Source: Paulinella micropora (taxonomy: Eukaryota; Cercozoa; Imbricatea; Euglyphida). Taken from it: DNA of 64,000 bases. This document shows, piece after piece, positions 1-8,719 of this stretch; positions within the stretch are counted from its first letter, which is position 1, and each line of letters starts with the position of its first letter. The translations under genes and the position numbers were made by a program. The stretch spans positions 308,358-372,357 of the forward strand of contig BJOX01000040.1 of NCBI GenBank assembly GCA_009731375.1, given 5' to 3'. Under the pieces are notes generated by a model. That model searched no databases, had not been told where the DNA came from, and saw only the letters and a program-made list of their open reading frames with translations.

Positions 1-1389
1 GCAAGCTGTGGGTGGTGGAGGAGGGTCATGCCTGCGTAGCATTTGTTTTTCTAGCTCGGCCGGCGAGATGTGGTGCTCGCTCAGGTAGCGAAGCAGGGCG
101 TCGGTGCCGATATCTTTGATCCCTCTGGCCTGAATAAAGCTGTCCTCCCAACCATACTCTGCCAGCAGCAACTCGTGCGGGCGTAGGCTCTTGCCGGGCT
201 TGAGGTACAGGTGAAAGCTACGATGGTTGAGGCGCGCAATCAAGGCGTTGCACTTCTCGGACAGCGGGCTGGTTAGGGCGCAGTGCCCCAGCAGAGCCGT
301 GGGGATGCGTTTTTGCTGGCCTCCGTGGGGAGCGGCCGGCAGGTTGGGCTGATGGTTTCTGTCGACATAGACTAGCGCGCTGCCCGCCTGCATGAAAGTT
401 GCCTGCTCGCGCTCCCACAGCGTGGGGTCGCGCGAGGGAGCCTCTGCCCGGTCGCTGGAGTTGCCTCCGCTGCCACGGTACAGTTTGGTGCGGAACTCTG
501 CCACGAAGCGTGGCTGGTCTCGCCGGGGTATGTCTCGGCGAGACGCGAGTGTGAAGCCGTAGCCGGGCCAGTAGAGCACGTAGAAGTACAAGTTGTACGA
601 GACTACACGCAGCGCGTCGGCGCGTCCTTGGCTTGTACGGTAGATTTGCTGGTAGAACGCGCTTTGCTCTCGCTCCTGCCGAGCATCGTCGGTAATTTGC
701 GGCGTGCTGCTCTCGGCTTCATCGAGTGTGGGTAGGAAGTGCTTTTTGGACAGGAGAAGGAAACTGGATCGACAGGGGGTAGCGGATTCTTTCTCCTTAA
801 AGAGCAGCGTGTGTGTCCAGGCCGTCGCCTGGAAACGATTGCGTGTCTTGGCCAGGCCGAGCTGGCTCTGGAGCCTGGCCGCTAAGTTGGGTGCAATGTT
901 GGCGCACACGATCGCGCACAAGGCGCGCTGCTGCTCCTTGGTGCGCGCCAGGGCCTGCACCATGAACGCAGTTACCAAGGGCCCCAGCCTGTCTTCGCCG
1001 TTGTCCCAGAACGCCACCAAGCAGTTCCGGCCGAGCTTGAGCTCGGCCGGCCAAGGCTGGCCCAGGACCCACAACCGGCCTAGGCTGGGCGGCAGCCCCG
1101 CTTCGCCCCAGCTCTCGGCGCTGTAGGCTGCTACAACCAACTGCGTGCAGCCGCTCTTCTCGTAAGCCTCCTGCAACTCCAGCCCGCTGCGCGGGCTGGA
1201 AGGAGGAGCCATACCGGTCAGTTCGCTGCGCGAGCTGGAGGGAGCTGGACAGCGAGTCGCGCCCAGCCCTTCGGTGATCTCTTGTATAACTGGCCGCAGC
1301 CATAAAGAGTTACAGTAGAAATAAGATTGGGGTTTTGATAATGTCAGGCTGTCTGCCGCATTTGCCGTGACGCCCCCTTTTTTAGACAT
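1..1389 (-). CDS. SET-domain-like protein, copy 1 (3' end off window)
   Basis: The frame is open from an ATG at 1389 (MSKKGGVTANAADS) to the window edge, about 463 codons, with no stop. The start was chosen because it is the last ATG before a T-rich divergent intergenic region. The C-terminal half has NALIARLNHRS followed by LKPGKSLRPHELLLAEYG, which resembles the asparagine-histidine and Glu-Leu-x-x-x-Tyr-Gly motifs of SET methyltransferases. The cysteines of the usual post-SET region are not seen, so the family call is tentative. The dispersed palindrome at 1179-1199 is read through in frame as SSPRSGLELQ. The N-terminal 240 residues are repeated at 4006-4723. It is transcribed away from the glycosyltransferase-like gene at 1589. 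It could instead be an unrelated viral protein. Confidence 0.6.
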   Translation of the reverse strand, partial: MSKKGGVTANAADSLTLSKPQSYFYCNSLWLRPVIQEITEGLGATRCPAPSSSRSELTGMAPPSSPRSGLELQEAYEKSGCTQLVVAAYSAESWGEAGLPPSLGRLWVLGQPWPAELKLGRNCLVAFWDNGEDRLGPLVTAFMVQALARTKEQQRALCAIVCANIAPNLAARLQSQLGLAKTRNRFQATAWTHTLLFKEKESATPCRSSFLLLSKKHFLPTLDEAESSTPQITDDARQEREQSAFYQQIYRTSQGRADALRVVSYNLYFYVLYWPGYGFTLASRRDIPRRDQPRFVAEFRTKLYRGSGGNSSDRAEAPSRDPTLWEREQATFMQAGSALVYVDRNHQPNLPAAPHGGQQKRIPTALLGHCALTSPLSEKCNALIARLNHRSFHLYLKPGKSLRPHELLLAEYGWEDSFIQARGIKDIGTDALLRYLSEHHISPAELEKQMLRRHDPPPPPTAC

Positions 1390-1588
1390 TAATTTCTTTT
1401 TAATGCAAGGAAAAAACGTTTGTGCCCCTCCCACATCCGCCCACCAGCAGCAGCTGCTAGCGGCACAGTGAGAGGGGGGGGGGGGGCGGCAGTGTTGCCC
1501 TCTCTCCCTCATTCGCATACCACCCTCCTCTCTCTCTTCCCTGGCTAGTAAAGACCAAGGAAGAGAGAATCTGCCAAGGCCAGCGTAG
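1390..1588. promoter_or_regulatory. Divergent intergenic region, copy 1
   Basis: About 200 bases separate two ATGs that point away from each other. The region holds a T-rich and A-rich stretch near the minus-strand start, a run of 12 G near 1474-1486 and a CT-rich stretch before the plus-strand ATG. No clear TATA box is visible on either side. The identical region is at 4724-4922. Confidence 0.5.
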
Positions 1589-2218
1589 ATGGCGGCCAGA
1601 GTTCTAACCGTGACTGTCCTGACATTGGTCACCGTCTTCCCACACGGCACAGCCGTGTGGGAAGAAGCCAATAGGTACACCTGCCCCAAGATTCTGAGTG
1701 GGTGGCTGGAGAAGTGCCGGGGTTGTGTTGCGCGGCCATTTGCGTGCGTGCATCAGGTGGCCATCCTAGGGCAGGAGCCGCCCGATCGTGTAGTCGAGCT
1801 GTGGAACTATTCCTTGTCGTTTTCCGCGTTGTTACCCCACGCGCAACACCTGCTCTGGCCGCACCAGCAGATCAGTTGCTTGATCTTTACTGCGTACCGC
1901 GAGTTCCACCAATTTTACGGACTGCTGGGTGACTCGCCCGTGCACAAGAGGGCGGTGGCGGGGCTGGTGCTGCTGCATCACTGCGGAGGGGTGTATGCCG
2001 ACCTGGGGCTGGAGCTCTTACCCAACTCAACGTGGCCGTCGCCGTCGTCGTCGGAGGGGCAGTTCCCGCTGCCAGCACCGGAGCCGGAAGAGGACGGCAG
2101 CTATCTACCGGCCAGCTACTTTCTGTCGGAGCTGCCGGTGTTGATGGCGGCCCACCCGCAGCGCGTGGGCATGCCGTACCTAGTGCTGCTGCGCTACATG
2201 TCGTCCTTGGCGCTGCCG
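1589..2218 (+). CDS. Glycosyltransferase-like membrane protein, copy 1 (truncated by gap)
   Basis: The first 210 codons are the same as those of the complete copy at 4923-6104. They include the N-terminal hydrophobic leader (MAARVLTVTVLTLVTVFPHG) and the LLHHCGGVYADLGLELL segment. The gene stops at the 10-base gap 2219-2228, beyond which the sequence is unrelated and belongs to a minus-strand gene. The missing 3' half was therefore lost in assembly or by rearrangement. See the complete copy for function. Confidence 0.75.
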
Positions 2219-2228
2219 NNNNNNNNNN

Positions 2229-2810
2229 GACCAAGTTGCGGCAGGCGCCCTTGCGGTCGCCCGAAGACGGGCGCTGCTGGGTAAAGCGTACCGTCACGAT
2301 CTCCTTGTTGGGTTCCTTGATCGAGGGCAGGCGCTGCATCAGGTACGCATTGCGCCCCGGCCCCACGAAGCGTGCCAGCTGCAGCCACTCCTCACCCGTC
2401 GCCTCGTCTTTGTTGATCTTGACGTACGTGTGCTTCAACAAAAAATCCGTGTTCACCAGGCTGGGCCAGATGTCCTGCGTCAGAACTTGCTGGTATACAT
2501 CCCCCAGCGACGCACGCAGGTCGGCAGGCAGTTTCCCCAAAGGCACAAGCCCGTCGGTTTCGGTCGGCGGCTGCAGGCTCGCGCGCAGCAACGTCTCTGG
2601 CATTAAGCTCGGTTCTGCAAACGGGAAAAACTGGTGCGATGAGCTTGGGGAGCTGCCCGCCGCTGCTTTCGCTTCAGCCGCAATTTGAGAAGACGTGGCA
2701 TCCCAGTCTACTTCCTCTCGGCTTTCCTGTACTTTGTTTTTTTTGGGCACGCGCCCCGAACTGCTCGACGACGACGATGACGAGGAGGAGGGGGTTGTGC
2801 GCTTGCTCAT
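2229..2810 (-). CDS. Serine-rich basic protein, unknown function (3' end at gap)
   Basis: The open frame from the ATG at 2810 starts MSKRTTPSS, followed by a run of about eleven serines and then GRVPKKNKVQESREEVDWD, a plausible basic nuclear localisation stretch. The rest is a compact domain with LVNTDFLLKHTYVKINKDE and FVGPGRNAYLMQRLPSI. I do not recognise the family. An upstream ATG at 2894 is possible but its extra residues come from low-complexity sequence beside the poly-C tract. The 3' end is cut by the gap at 2219-2228. The serine run is encoded by a trinucleotide-type repeat, like the one in the primase-helicase at 21.5 kb. Confidence 0.55.
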
Positions 2811-2914
2811 CTCTTGGGTTGGGGCTTGAGGGCTAGTTTCTGAAGTCGACCGACCTTTCAAGGGGGCGTCTTTTTGGCGAAGCCGCGCACACATACTCCC
2901 CCCCTATGCGGGGC

Positions 2915-2915
<1 letters not shown>

Positions 2916-3007
<92 letters not shown>
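2916..3007. repeat. 92-base poly-C tract bordering a 998-base gap
   Basis: An uninterrupted run of C leads directly into the unknown bases 3008-4005. Homopolymers of this length stop Sanger reads and explain the gap. Reading frames crossing it (poly-proline or poly-glycine) are not genes. Confidence 0.9.
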
Positions 3008-4005
3008 NNNNNNNNNNNNNNNNNNNNNNNNNNNNNNNNNNNNNNNNNNNNNNNNNNNNNNNNNNNNNNNNNNNNNNNNNNNNNNNNNNNNNNNNNNNNN
3101 NNNNNNNNNNNNNNNNNNNNNNNNNNNNNNNNNNNNNNNNNNNNNNNNNNNNNNNNNNNNNNNNNNNNNNNNNNNNNNNNNNNNNNNNNNNNNNNNNNNN
3201 NNNNNNNNNNNNNNNNNNNNNNNNNNNNNNNNNNNNNNNNNNNNNNNNNNNNNNNNNNNNNNNNNNNNNNNNNNNNNNNNNNNNNNNNNNNNNNNNNNNN
3301 NNNNNNNNNNNNNNNNNNNNNNNNNNNNNNNNNNNNNNNNNNNNNNNNNNNNNNNNNNNNNNNNNNNNNNNNNNNNNNNNNNNNNNNNNNNNNNNNNNNN
3401 NNNNNNNNNNNNNNNNNNNNNNNNNNNNNNNNNNNNNNNNNNNNNNNNNNNNNNNNNNNNNNNNNNNNNNNNNNNNNNNNNNNNNNNNNNNNNNNNNNNN
3501 NNNNNNNNNNNNNNNNNNNNNNNNNNNNNNNNNNNNNNNNNNNNNNNNNNNNNNNNNNNNNNNNNNNNNNNNNNNNNNNNNNNNNNNNNNNNNNNNNNNN
3601 NNNNNNNNNNNNNNNNNNNNNNNNNNNNNNNNNNNNNNNNNNNNNNNNNNNNNNNNNNNNNNNNNNNNNNNNNNNNNNNNNNNNNNNNNNNNNNNNNNNN
3701 NNNNNNNNNNNNNNNNNNNNNNNNNNNNNNNNNNNNNNNNNNNNNNNNNNNNNNNNNNNNNNNNNNNNNNNNNNNNNNNNNNNNNNNNNNNNNNNNNNNN
3801 NNNNNNNNNNNNNNNNNNNNNNNNNNNNNNNNNNNNNNNNNNNNNNNNNNNNNNNNNNNNNNNNNNNNNNNNNNNNNNNNNNNNNNNNNNNNNNNNNNNN
3901 NNNNNNNNNNNNNNNNNNNNNNNNNNNNNNNNNNNNNNNNNNNNNNNNNNNNNNNNNNNNNNNNNNNNNNNNNNNNNNNNNNNNNNNNNNNNNNNNNNNN
4001 NNNNN
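3008..4005. other. Assembly gap
   Basis: 998 unknown bases. Sequence resumes at 4006 inside a second copy of the SET-like gene, so the missing part probably holds the 3' half of that gene and its downstream flank. Confidence 0.95.
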
Positions 4006-4723
4006 GCTCCTGCCGAGCATCGTCGGTAATTTGCGGCGTGCTGCTCTCGGCTTCATCGAGTGTGGGTAGGAAGTGCTTTTTGGACAGGAGAAGGAAACTG
4101 GATCGACAGGGGGTAGCGGATTCTTTCTCCTTAAAGAGCAGCGTGTGTGTCCAGGCCGTCGCCTGGAAACGATTGCGTGTCTTGGCCAGGCCGAGCTGGC
4201 TCTGGAGCCTGGCCGCTAAGTTGGGTGCAATGTTGGCGCACACGATCGCGCGCAAGGCGCGCTGCTGCTCCTTGGTGCGCGCCAGGGCCTGCACCATGAA
4301 CGCAGTTACCAAGGGCCCCAGCCTGTCTTCGCCGTTGTCCCAGAACGCCACCAAGCAGTTCCGGCCGAGCTTGAGCTCGGCCGGCCAAGGCTGGCCCAGG
4401 ACCCACAACCGGCCTAGGCTGGGCGGCAGCCCCGCTTCGCCCCAGCTCTCGGCGCTGTAGGCTGCTACAACCAACTGCGTGCAGCCGCTCTTCTCGTAAG
4501 CCTCCTGCAACTCCAGCCCGCTGCGCGGGCTGGAAGGAGGAGCCATACCGGTCAGTTCGCTGCGCGAGCTGGAGGGAGCTGGACAGCGAGTCGCGCCCAG
4601 CCCTTCGGTGATCTCTTGTATAACTGGCCGCAGCCATAAAGAGTTACAGTAGAAATAAGATTGGGGTTTTGATAATGTCAGGCTGTCTGCCGCATTTGCC
4701 GTGACGCCCCCTTTTTTAGACAT
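4006..4723 (-). CDS. SET-domain-like protein, copy 2 (N-terminal part only)
   Basis: From the ATG at 4723 the first 239 codons match copy 1 at 672-1389 almost base for base. The frame then enters the gap at 4005. The part with the SET-like motifs is not in this copy. The palindrome at 4513-4533 is conserved in frame. Confidence 0.6.
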
Positions 4724-4922
4724 TAATTTCTTTTTAATGCAAGGAAAAAACGTTTGTGCCCCTCCCACATCCGCCCACCAGCAGCAGCTGCTAGCGGCAC
4801 AGTGAGAGGGGGGGGGGGGGCGGCAGTGTTGCCCTCTCTCCCTCATTCGCATACCACCCTCCTCTCTCTCTTCCCTGGCTAGTAAAGACCAAGGAAGAGA
4901 GAATCTGCCAAGGCCAGCGTAG
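4724..4922. promoter_or_regulatory. Divergent intergenic region, copy 2
   Basis: Same 199-base region as 1390-1588, between oppositely directed ATGs. It contains a G run and a CT-rich tract before the plus-strand ATG. Confidence 0.5.
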
Positions 4923-6104
4923 ATGGCGGCCAGAGTTCTAACCGTGACTGTCCTGACATTGGTCACCGTCTTCCCACACGGCACAGCCGTGTGGGAAGAA
5001 GCCAATAGGTACACCTGCCCCAAGATTCTGAGTGGGTGGCTGGAGAAGTGCCGGGGTTGTGTTGCGCGGCCATTTGCGTGCGTGCATCAGGTGGCCATCC
5101 TAGGGCAGGAGCCGCCCGATCGTGTAGTCGAGCTGTGGAACTATTCCTTGTCGTTTTCCGCGTTGTTACCCCACGCGCAACACCTGCTCTGGCCGCACCA
5201 GCAGATCAGTTGCTTGATCTTTACTGCGTACCGCGAGTTCCACCAATTTTACGGACTGCTGGGTGACTCGCCCGTGCACAAGAGGGCGGTGGCGGGGCTG
5301 GTGCTGCTGCATCACTGCGGAGGGGTGTATGCCGACCTGGGGCTGGAGCTCTTACCCAACTCAACGTGGCCGTCGCCGTCGTCGTCGGAGGGGCAGTTCC
5401 CGCTGCCAGCACCGGAGCCGGAAGAGGACGGCAGCTATCTACCGGCCAGCTACTTTCTGTCGGAGCTGCCGGTGTTGATGGCGGCCCACCCGCAGCGAGT
5501 GGGCATGCCGTACCTAGTGCTGCTGCGCTACATGTCGTCCTTGGCGCTGCCGTGGCACGACAGGGTCTGGAGCGCCAACTTCTCGTTCTCGGACCCGCTG
5601 GACGAGCGCGAGGCCCTGGCCGATTCTTTGGCGCAGGTCTTGCGCGAGCAGAACCTCGACGGCTCGTCGGCCGCCGCGTCGTCGTCGCCGACCGGCGCAG
5701 AAGGCAGCCCGCGCCTGGCACAGGCTTGGTGGGAGGGTGTGCACAAAGTGCAGGTGCTGGGCCAGACGGAGCGGCTGCACGTGCTCAACACCAGCGAGTA
5801 CCTCGAGGGCCCGCGCACCGCGTACCACGCGTCGTCCCGTGCCTGGGAGACGCCCGCCGCCGTGTTTTGGTGGGAAGAGGTCTTCCGTTGGTTGCTGCTG
5901 GTGGTGGTGGCGTGCGTGCTGCTGTGCACGGCGAATCAGTGCACGCGCCAGGGCGCGCTGAGCTGCCCCTGCGGCTGGCGCCTGCACGCAACACGCGGTA
6001 CTACCAAGAGCTACGCGCCGTTTGAGCCGTCGACAGATAGCGGAGGGGATTTTAGGGAAAACTCTGCTTTTGAGTGCAGCCAAGACTTGGCTACAAGAAG
6101 TTGA
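4923..6104 (+). CDS. Membrane protein with glycosyltransferase (DXD-type) fold signature
   Basis: This is the complete copy, 393 residues. It has an N-terminal hydrophobic leader (residues 1-22), a lumenal or outer domain, and a C-terminal membrane anchor WLLLVVVACVLLC (about 320-335) followed by a short Cys-rich cytoplasmic tail. Residues near 128-150 (KRAVAGLVLLHHCGGVYADL) match the conserved Tyr-Gly-Gly-x-Tyr-x-Asp segment of the Gly_transf_sug family (Och1-like mannosyltransferases), where the next residues should be Leu-Asp. Here they are Leu-Gly (YADLGLE), so the second metal-binding Asp is missing and activity is doubtful. Sites such as NYS and NST suggest N-glycosylation. It is divergent from the SET-like gene and convergent with the gene at 6237. 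Confidence 0.7.
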   Translation: MAARVLTVTVLTLVTVFPHGTAVWEEANRYTCPKILSGWLEKCRGCVARPFACVHQVAILGQEPPDRVVELWNYSLSFSALLPHAQHLLWPHQQISCLIFTAYREFHQFYGLLGDSPVHKRAVAGLVLLHHCGGVYADLGLELLPNSTWPSPSSSEGQFPLPAPEPEEDGSYLPASYFLSELPVLMAAHPQRVGMPYLVLLRYMSSLALPWHDRVWSANFSFSDPLDEREALADSLAQVLREQNLDGSSAAASSSPTGAEGSPRLAQAWWEGVHKVQVLGQTERLHVLNTSEYLEGPRTAYHASSRAWETPAAVFWWEEVFRWLLLVVVACVLLCTANQCTRQGALSCPCGWRLHATRGTTKSYAPFEPSTDSGGDFRENSAFECSQDLATRS

Positions 6105-6236
6105 CAAAGACGTCTTCCGTCTGTTTCGGTATTCTTTTTTTTCTCTCCCGGTAACATTTATTTATAAGGCAAGCAGGACCCTTTTCTTTTATAATTTTCG
6201 ACGTGTATGCAGATCTCTTTTAATTTCTAGGTAGGC

Positions 6237-7379
6237 TCAGACCTCTTCGAGATGTTCTTCGTTCGGTGACGTTCCCCTTCTACCTAAAATTACCTGTGCA
6301 TTTTGGGCAAGATCATGAAATTCGCCTGTTTTTTCAACTTTGGTCCACTCCTGCAGCAGATTGATCGCCTCTATTAAAGAATCTTGTTCTTGCTTTGGTT
6401 GCGAGCCCATGGTGGTATCCATAAACTCGCGAAGAGCCTTCTCAAACACGTCTGTAGAAGGCTCCTGATCGCTACGTGTGCTTTGATTCCGATTGATACC
6501 AGTCAACAGAATTGCGAAAAGGGACCACTGCAGCGAGGCATTCGCAGCAACTGCCTTGGGGAGGTATTTCTTGTTGTCTTCGCATTGGCAAAGCTTGTAA
6601 CGCGCTAATAAAAAAGCACCGTTCGGAGCCTCCTTCTCCTTCTCCTCCGTTTCTTGTTCAGTAGGCTTCACAGCAGTCGGCTCGGCTTCCTGGTCTTGCG
6701 GGGGCTCGGGCGATATCCAGACCAGAAATTCGCCAGAAACACTTTCGAGGGCTATAGAGGAACCTGACTGACGCCGGAGTAAATCTGCCAAGGACAGCGC
6801 CGTCGACCAAAGTGCGCTCAGCATAATACGGACCATCTGCTTATTCTCTGATTTACTATGCCAAAACTTCTGTCCGTCCGCCATAGGCAGATCTTCGTCC
6901 AGCTCAAAGCCAACCATTAACTGCTTCTCCTCTGCCTCCGCGCGGATAAGTGCCCAGTCATACGGAAGCAACGCGCGCTGCTGCATGACTGGGCTTGTAA
7001 CATCTTTAAAAGTCCATGTGTACTCTTTTAGGGAGTTAAAGTACTCCTCAGCGTTCTCACCCTGAACTACGAGTATCATATCTACAGGCCTTTTCCCAGT
7101 GGTACTGGCTCTGTTGCGACAAACGAAAATCTCGGAATGTTTGAATGTGACGGTGATATGCCGAGACTTCTGTAGTATGTGCATCGCAGTTTTGCCATCA
7201 GCTGGTGGTTTCCATTTGAAATAGGCTGCGAACTTTGTTACCGCCTCCGACGGATTTTCAAACGCCGTCCAATGTTTCTCTCCTGAAGAAGAGCTTTTGT
7301 CATCCGATGAGTCAGTTTGTTTTTCTTGCTCGGTCGCTTTGTGTGGCTTTCCGGAGCTCCTGGAATTCTTGGCGCCCAT
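6237..7379 (-). CDS. Putative N-myristoylated protein, unknown function
   Basis: 380 residues from the ATG at 7379. The N-terminus MGAKNSRSSGK fits the N-myristoylation consensus (Gly2, Ser6, basic residues after), which supports this start over upstream alternatives and suggests attachment to the inner face of a membrane. A charged serine-rich linker follows. Then comes an alpha/beta region (RHITVTFKHSEIFVCRNRAS, MILVVQGENAEEYFNSLKEY), a Pro/Glu-rich linker near residues 235-265 and a helical C-terminus ending SPNEEHLEEV. I do not recognise the family. A TATA-like box lies about 15 bases upstream. The 3' end faces the glycosyltransferase-like gene at 132 bases. Confidence 0.75.
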   Translation of the reverse strand: MGAKNSRSSGKPHKATEQEKQTDSSDDKSSSSGEKHWTAFENPSEAVTKFAAYFKWKPPADGKTAMHILQKSRHITVTFKHSEIFVCRNRASTTGKRPVDMILVVQGENAEEYFNSLKEYTWTFKDVTSPVMQQRALLPYDWALIRAEAEEKQLMVGFELDEDLPMADGQKFWHSKSENKQMVRIMLSALWSTALSLADLLRRQSGSSIALESVSGEFLVWISPEPPQDQEAEPTAVKPTEQETEEKEKEAPNGAFLLARYKLCQCEDNKKYLPKAVAANASLQWSLFAILLTGINRNQSTRSDQEPSTDVFEKALREFMDTTMGSQPKQEQDSLIEAINLLQEWTKVEKTGEFHDLAQNAQVILGRRGTSPNEEHLEEV

Positions 7380-7390
7380 ATCTCTTTTCT

Positions 7391-7402
7391 CTTTTTTATA
7401 TG
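7391..7402 (-). promoter_or_regulatory. TATA-like box of the myristoylated-protein gene
   Basis: On the minus strand the sequence CATATAAAAAAG lies just before the ATG at 7379. The very short spacing is shared by several genes in this window. A 10-base gap starts at 7442. Confidence 0.45.
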
Positions 7403-7451
7403 AATCCCCCAAAGGAATGTGCTTTGCAGCCCCCTTCCTCTNNNNNNNNNN

Positions 7452-8719
7452 CAGCGCCTTCCGGCCCGGAGAATGTGTGCCCCGGCAGCGTTCACAAGCA
7501 TGCAAGTGCTGGGCCGTCGCTGGGCCTGCTCCAAAGCGCAGCCCGCAACGGCGTCGACGACAGCGTAGGCGTGCATGAGGCCGGGCGCGCCCACGAGCCG
7601 GGCGGAACAGAACAAAAAACACAGCCATGCTAGCAAGACGCCAGCCCGCGCATGCGCGGGCTGGGCATGCTTTCCGGGCTCAGGCTGGGCAGTGTTATGG
7701 TGGAACATGTGTGCAAGGCGTGGGTGAGCGTGCCAGTATGGTTTTATAAAAGTGGAAAAAACAGGGCCCAGCTCGGGCACGCGCGGGCAGTCGCCTGGTC
7801 GGGCGGGCAGAACCAGCCCGCGGACCAGCTTAAGCAGCGGGGCGGCCACCGCCGCCTGGTGGTTGGGCAGGCACCAGGCCGTGTAGTAGCGCCAAAAACC
7901 GGGGTGCGTCTGCAGCACGCGCCTGCTCAGGAACCTCCACGCTAACCAGCCAGCTGCGCGGGCTGGAAGGTGCTCGAGCAGCGCCGGCGGCGAGCAGCAC
8001 GATAGGTACAGGATCATGGCGTCGATCGCCACCTGCCGTTCCCCGGGTTCGACGCACAACTCGACGAGCGTGTTCTCGCCCGCATCCGTCACAGACGCGC
8101 GCACGGGGCGGCCGTCGCCCTCCGCCAGGTCCAGCAACACGTTGGCTGGCGATAGGTCCAGACAGAACACCCCCCCGTCGACTAGCTTGCCCAGGCAGTC
8201 CTGCAAACACTCCCAGAACCGCCCCCAATCTACTGCTGGCCCGTCCGCGCCATCGTCCAACAGCAACAGCTGGGCCAGCGACGTCGTAAAGCCCTCCAGA
8301 AACAAGACGCTGGGGCAGCGCGCACCGGGCTGCGCGCAGGCCTCCAGTGCCCTTTGCAATTCGGGGGGCATGCCCCCCGCGCCCCCCCTTCTCTCCCATC
8401 CAGCCCGCGCAGCGGGCTGGGCATGCCCCCCGAGAGCCTGACGCACCCCTCTTGCGTTTAGCCGCCAGACGGCCAGCAGGCGCGGGCCCGCGCCTAGGTT
8501 CTGCAGGCGCCTGTAGCCTCGCGCCTGGTTCCCCCGCGGGTCACAAGTCACTTTGCAGACCACGCTCCTGCACAATGGGTCGCGAAACACGTGTCCCTGC
8601 CGACCACTCCCGACCCACTCCCAGCCGCGCAACCGCTCGCACAGCAGCCGCGTCTGCTCCGTGTCCAGCTCGGCCCGTTTGCGCGGGCTGAAGACATTCA
8701 AGTCACTCATGTCGCTCAT
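7452..8719 (-). CDS. Protein kinase-like protein with DAG in place of DFG (3' end at gap)
   Basis: From MSDMSDLNV at 8719 (alternative ATG at 8710) the frame is open for about 422 codons to the gap at 7451. Kinase-like marks in order: glycine loop GSGRQGHVF (residues 37-45), candidate ATP-binding lysine in VVCKVTC (56), catalytic loop FCLDLSPANVLLD (about 180-192; Asp and Asn kept, His-Arg lost) and TDAGE (about 211) where DFG is expected. A hydrophobic stretch VLLAWLCFLFC lies near residue 370. The compound palindromic element at 8363-8420 is inserted in frame in the N-lobe and encodes a Gly/Pro/Arg-rich peptide, and more copies lie at 7641 and 7946. Both the gene and its catalytic potential look preserved despite the insertions, but the family assignment rests on motifs only. 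Confidence 0.65.
7641..7664. repeat. Palindromic element, simple form
   Basis: Perfect 24-base palindrome with arms CCAGCCCGCGCA and TGCGCGGGCTGG, followed by GGCATGC. It lies inside the kinase-like frame. Confidence 0.85.
7946..7966. repeat. Palindromic element, one arm degenerate
   Basis: The left arm is CCAGCCAGC and the right arm GCGGGCTGG, with one substitution from the consensus. It lies inside the kinase-like frame and does not break it. Confidence 0.7.
8363..8420. repeat. Compound palindromic element inside kinase-like gene
   Basis: GGGGGGCATGCCCCCC (8363-8378), a C-rich spacer, then CCAGCCCGC...GCGGGCTGG (8400-8420). The same two-part order occurs at 13518-13568 and, inverted, at 17271-17320. 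The frame stays open through it. Confidence 0.85.

Larger units (their letters stand above)
672..2218. repeat. Near-identical 1.55-kb duplication, left copy
   Basis: This segment matches 4006-5552 at a constant offset of 3334 bases with only a few substitutions (for example near 940 and 2166). It carries the 5' part of the SET-like gene, the shared intergenic region and the first 210 codons of the glycosyltransferase-like gene. Both copies end exactly at gaps, so it may be a true tandem duplication or two haplotypes placed in series. Confidence 0.9.
4006..5552. repeat. Near-identical 1.55-kb duplication, right copy
   Basis: Partner of 672-2218 with offset 3334. In this copy the rightward gene continues to its natural stop, while the leftward gene is cut by the gap. 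Confidence 0.9.

Noticed and set aside
2858-5023. Very long minus-strand frame crossing the 1-kb gap and poly-C
   Set aside because: It consists of poly-Gly and unknown bases joined to the SET-like gene. Only the part from 4723 leftward has support.
5221-5721. Minus-strand frame rich in Arg, Pro and Ala opposite the glycosyltransferase-like gene
   Set aside because: Shadow frame. The plus frame has signal, fold signature and anchor.
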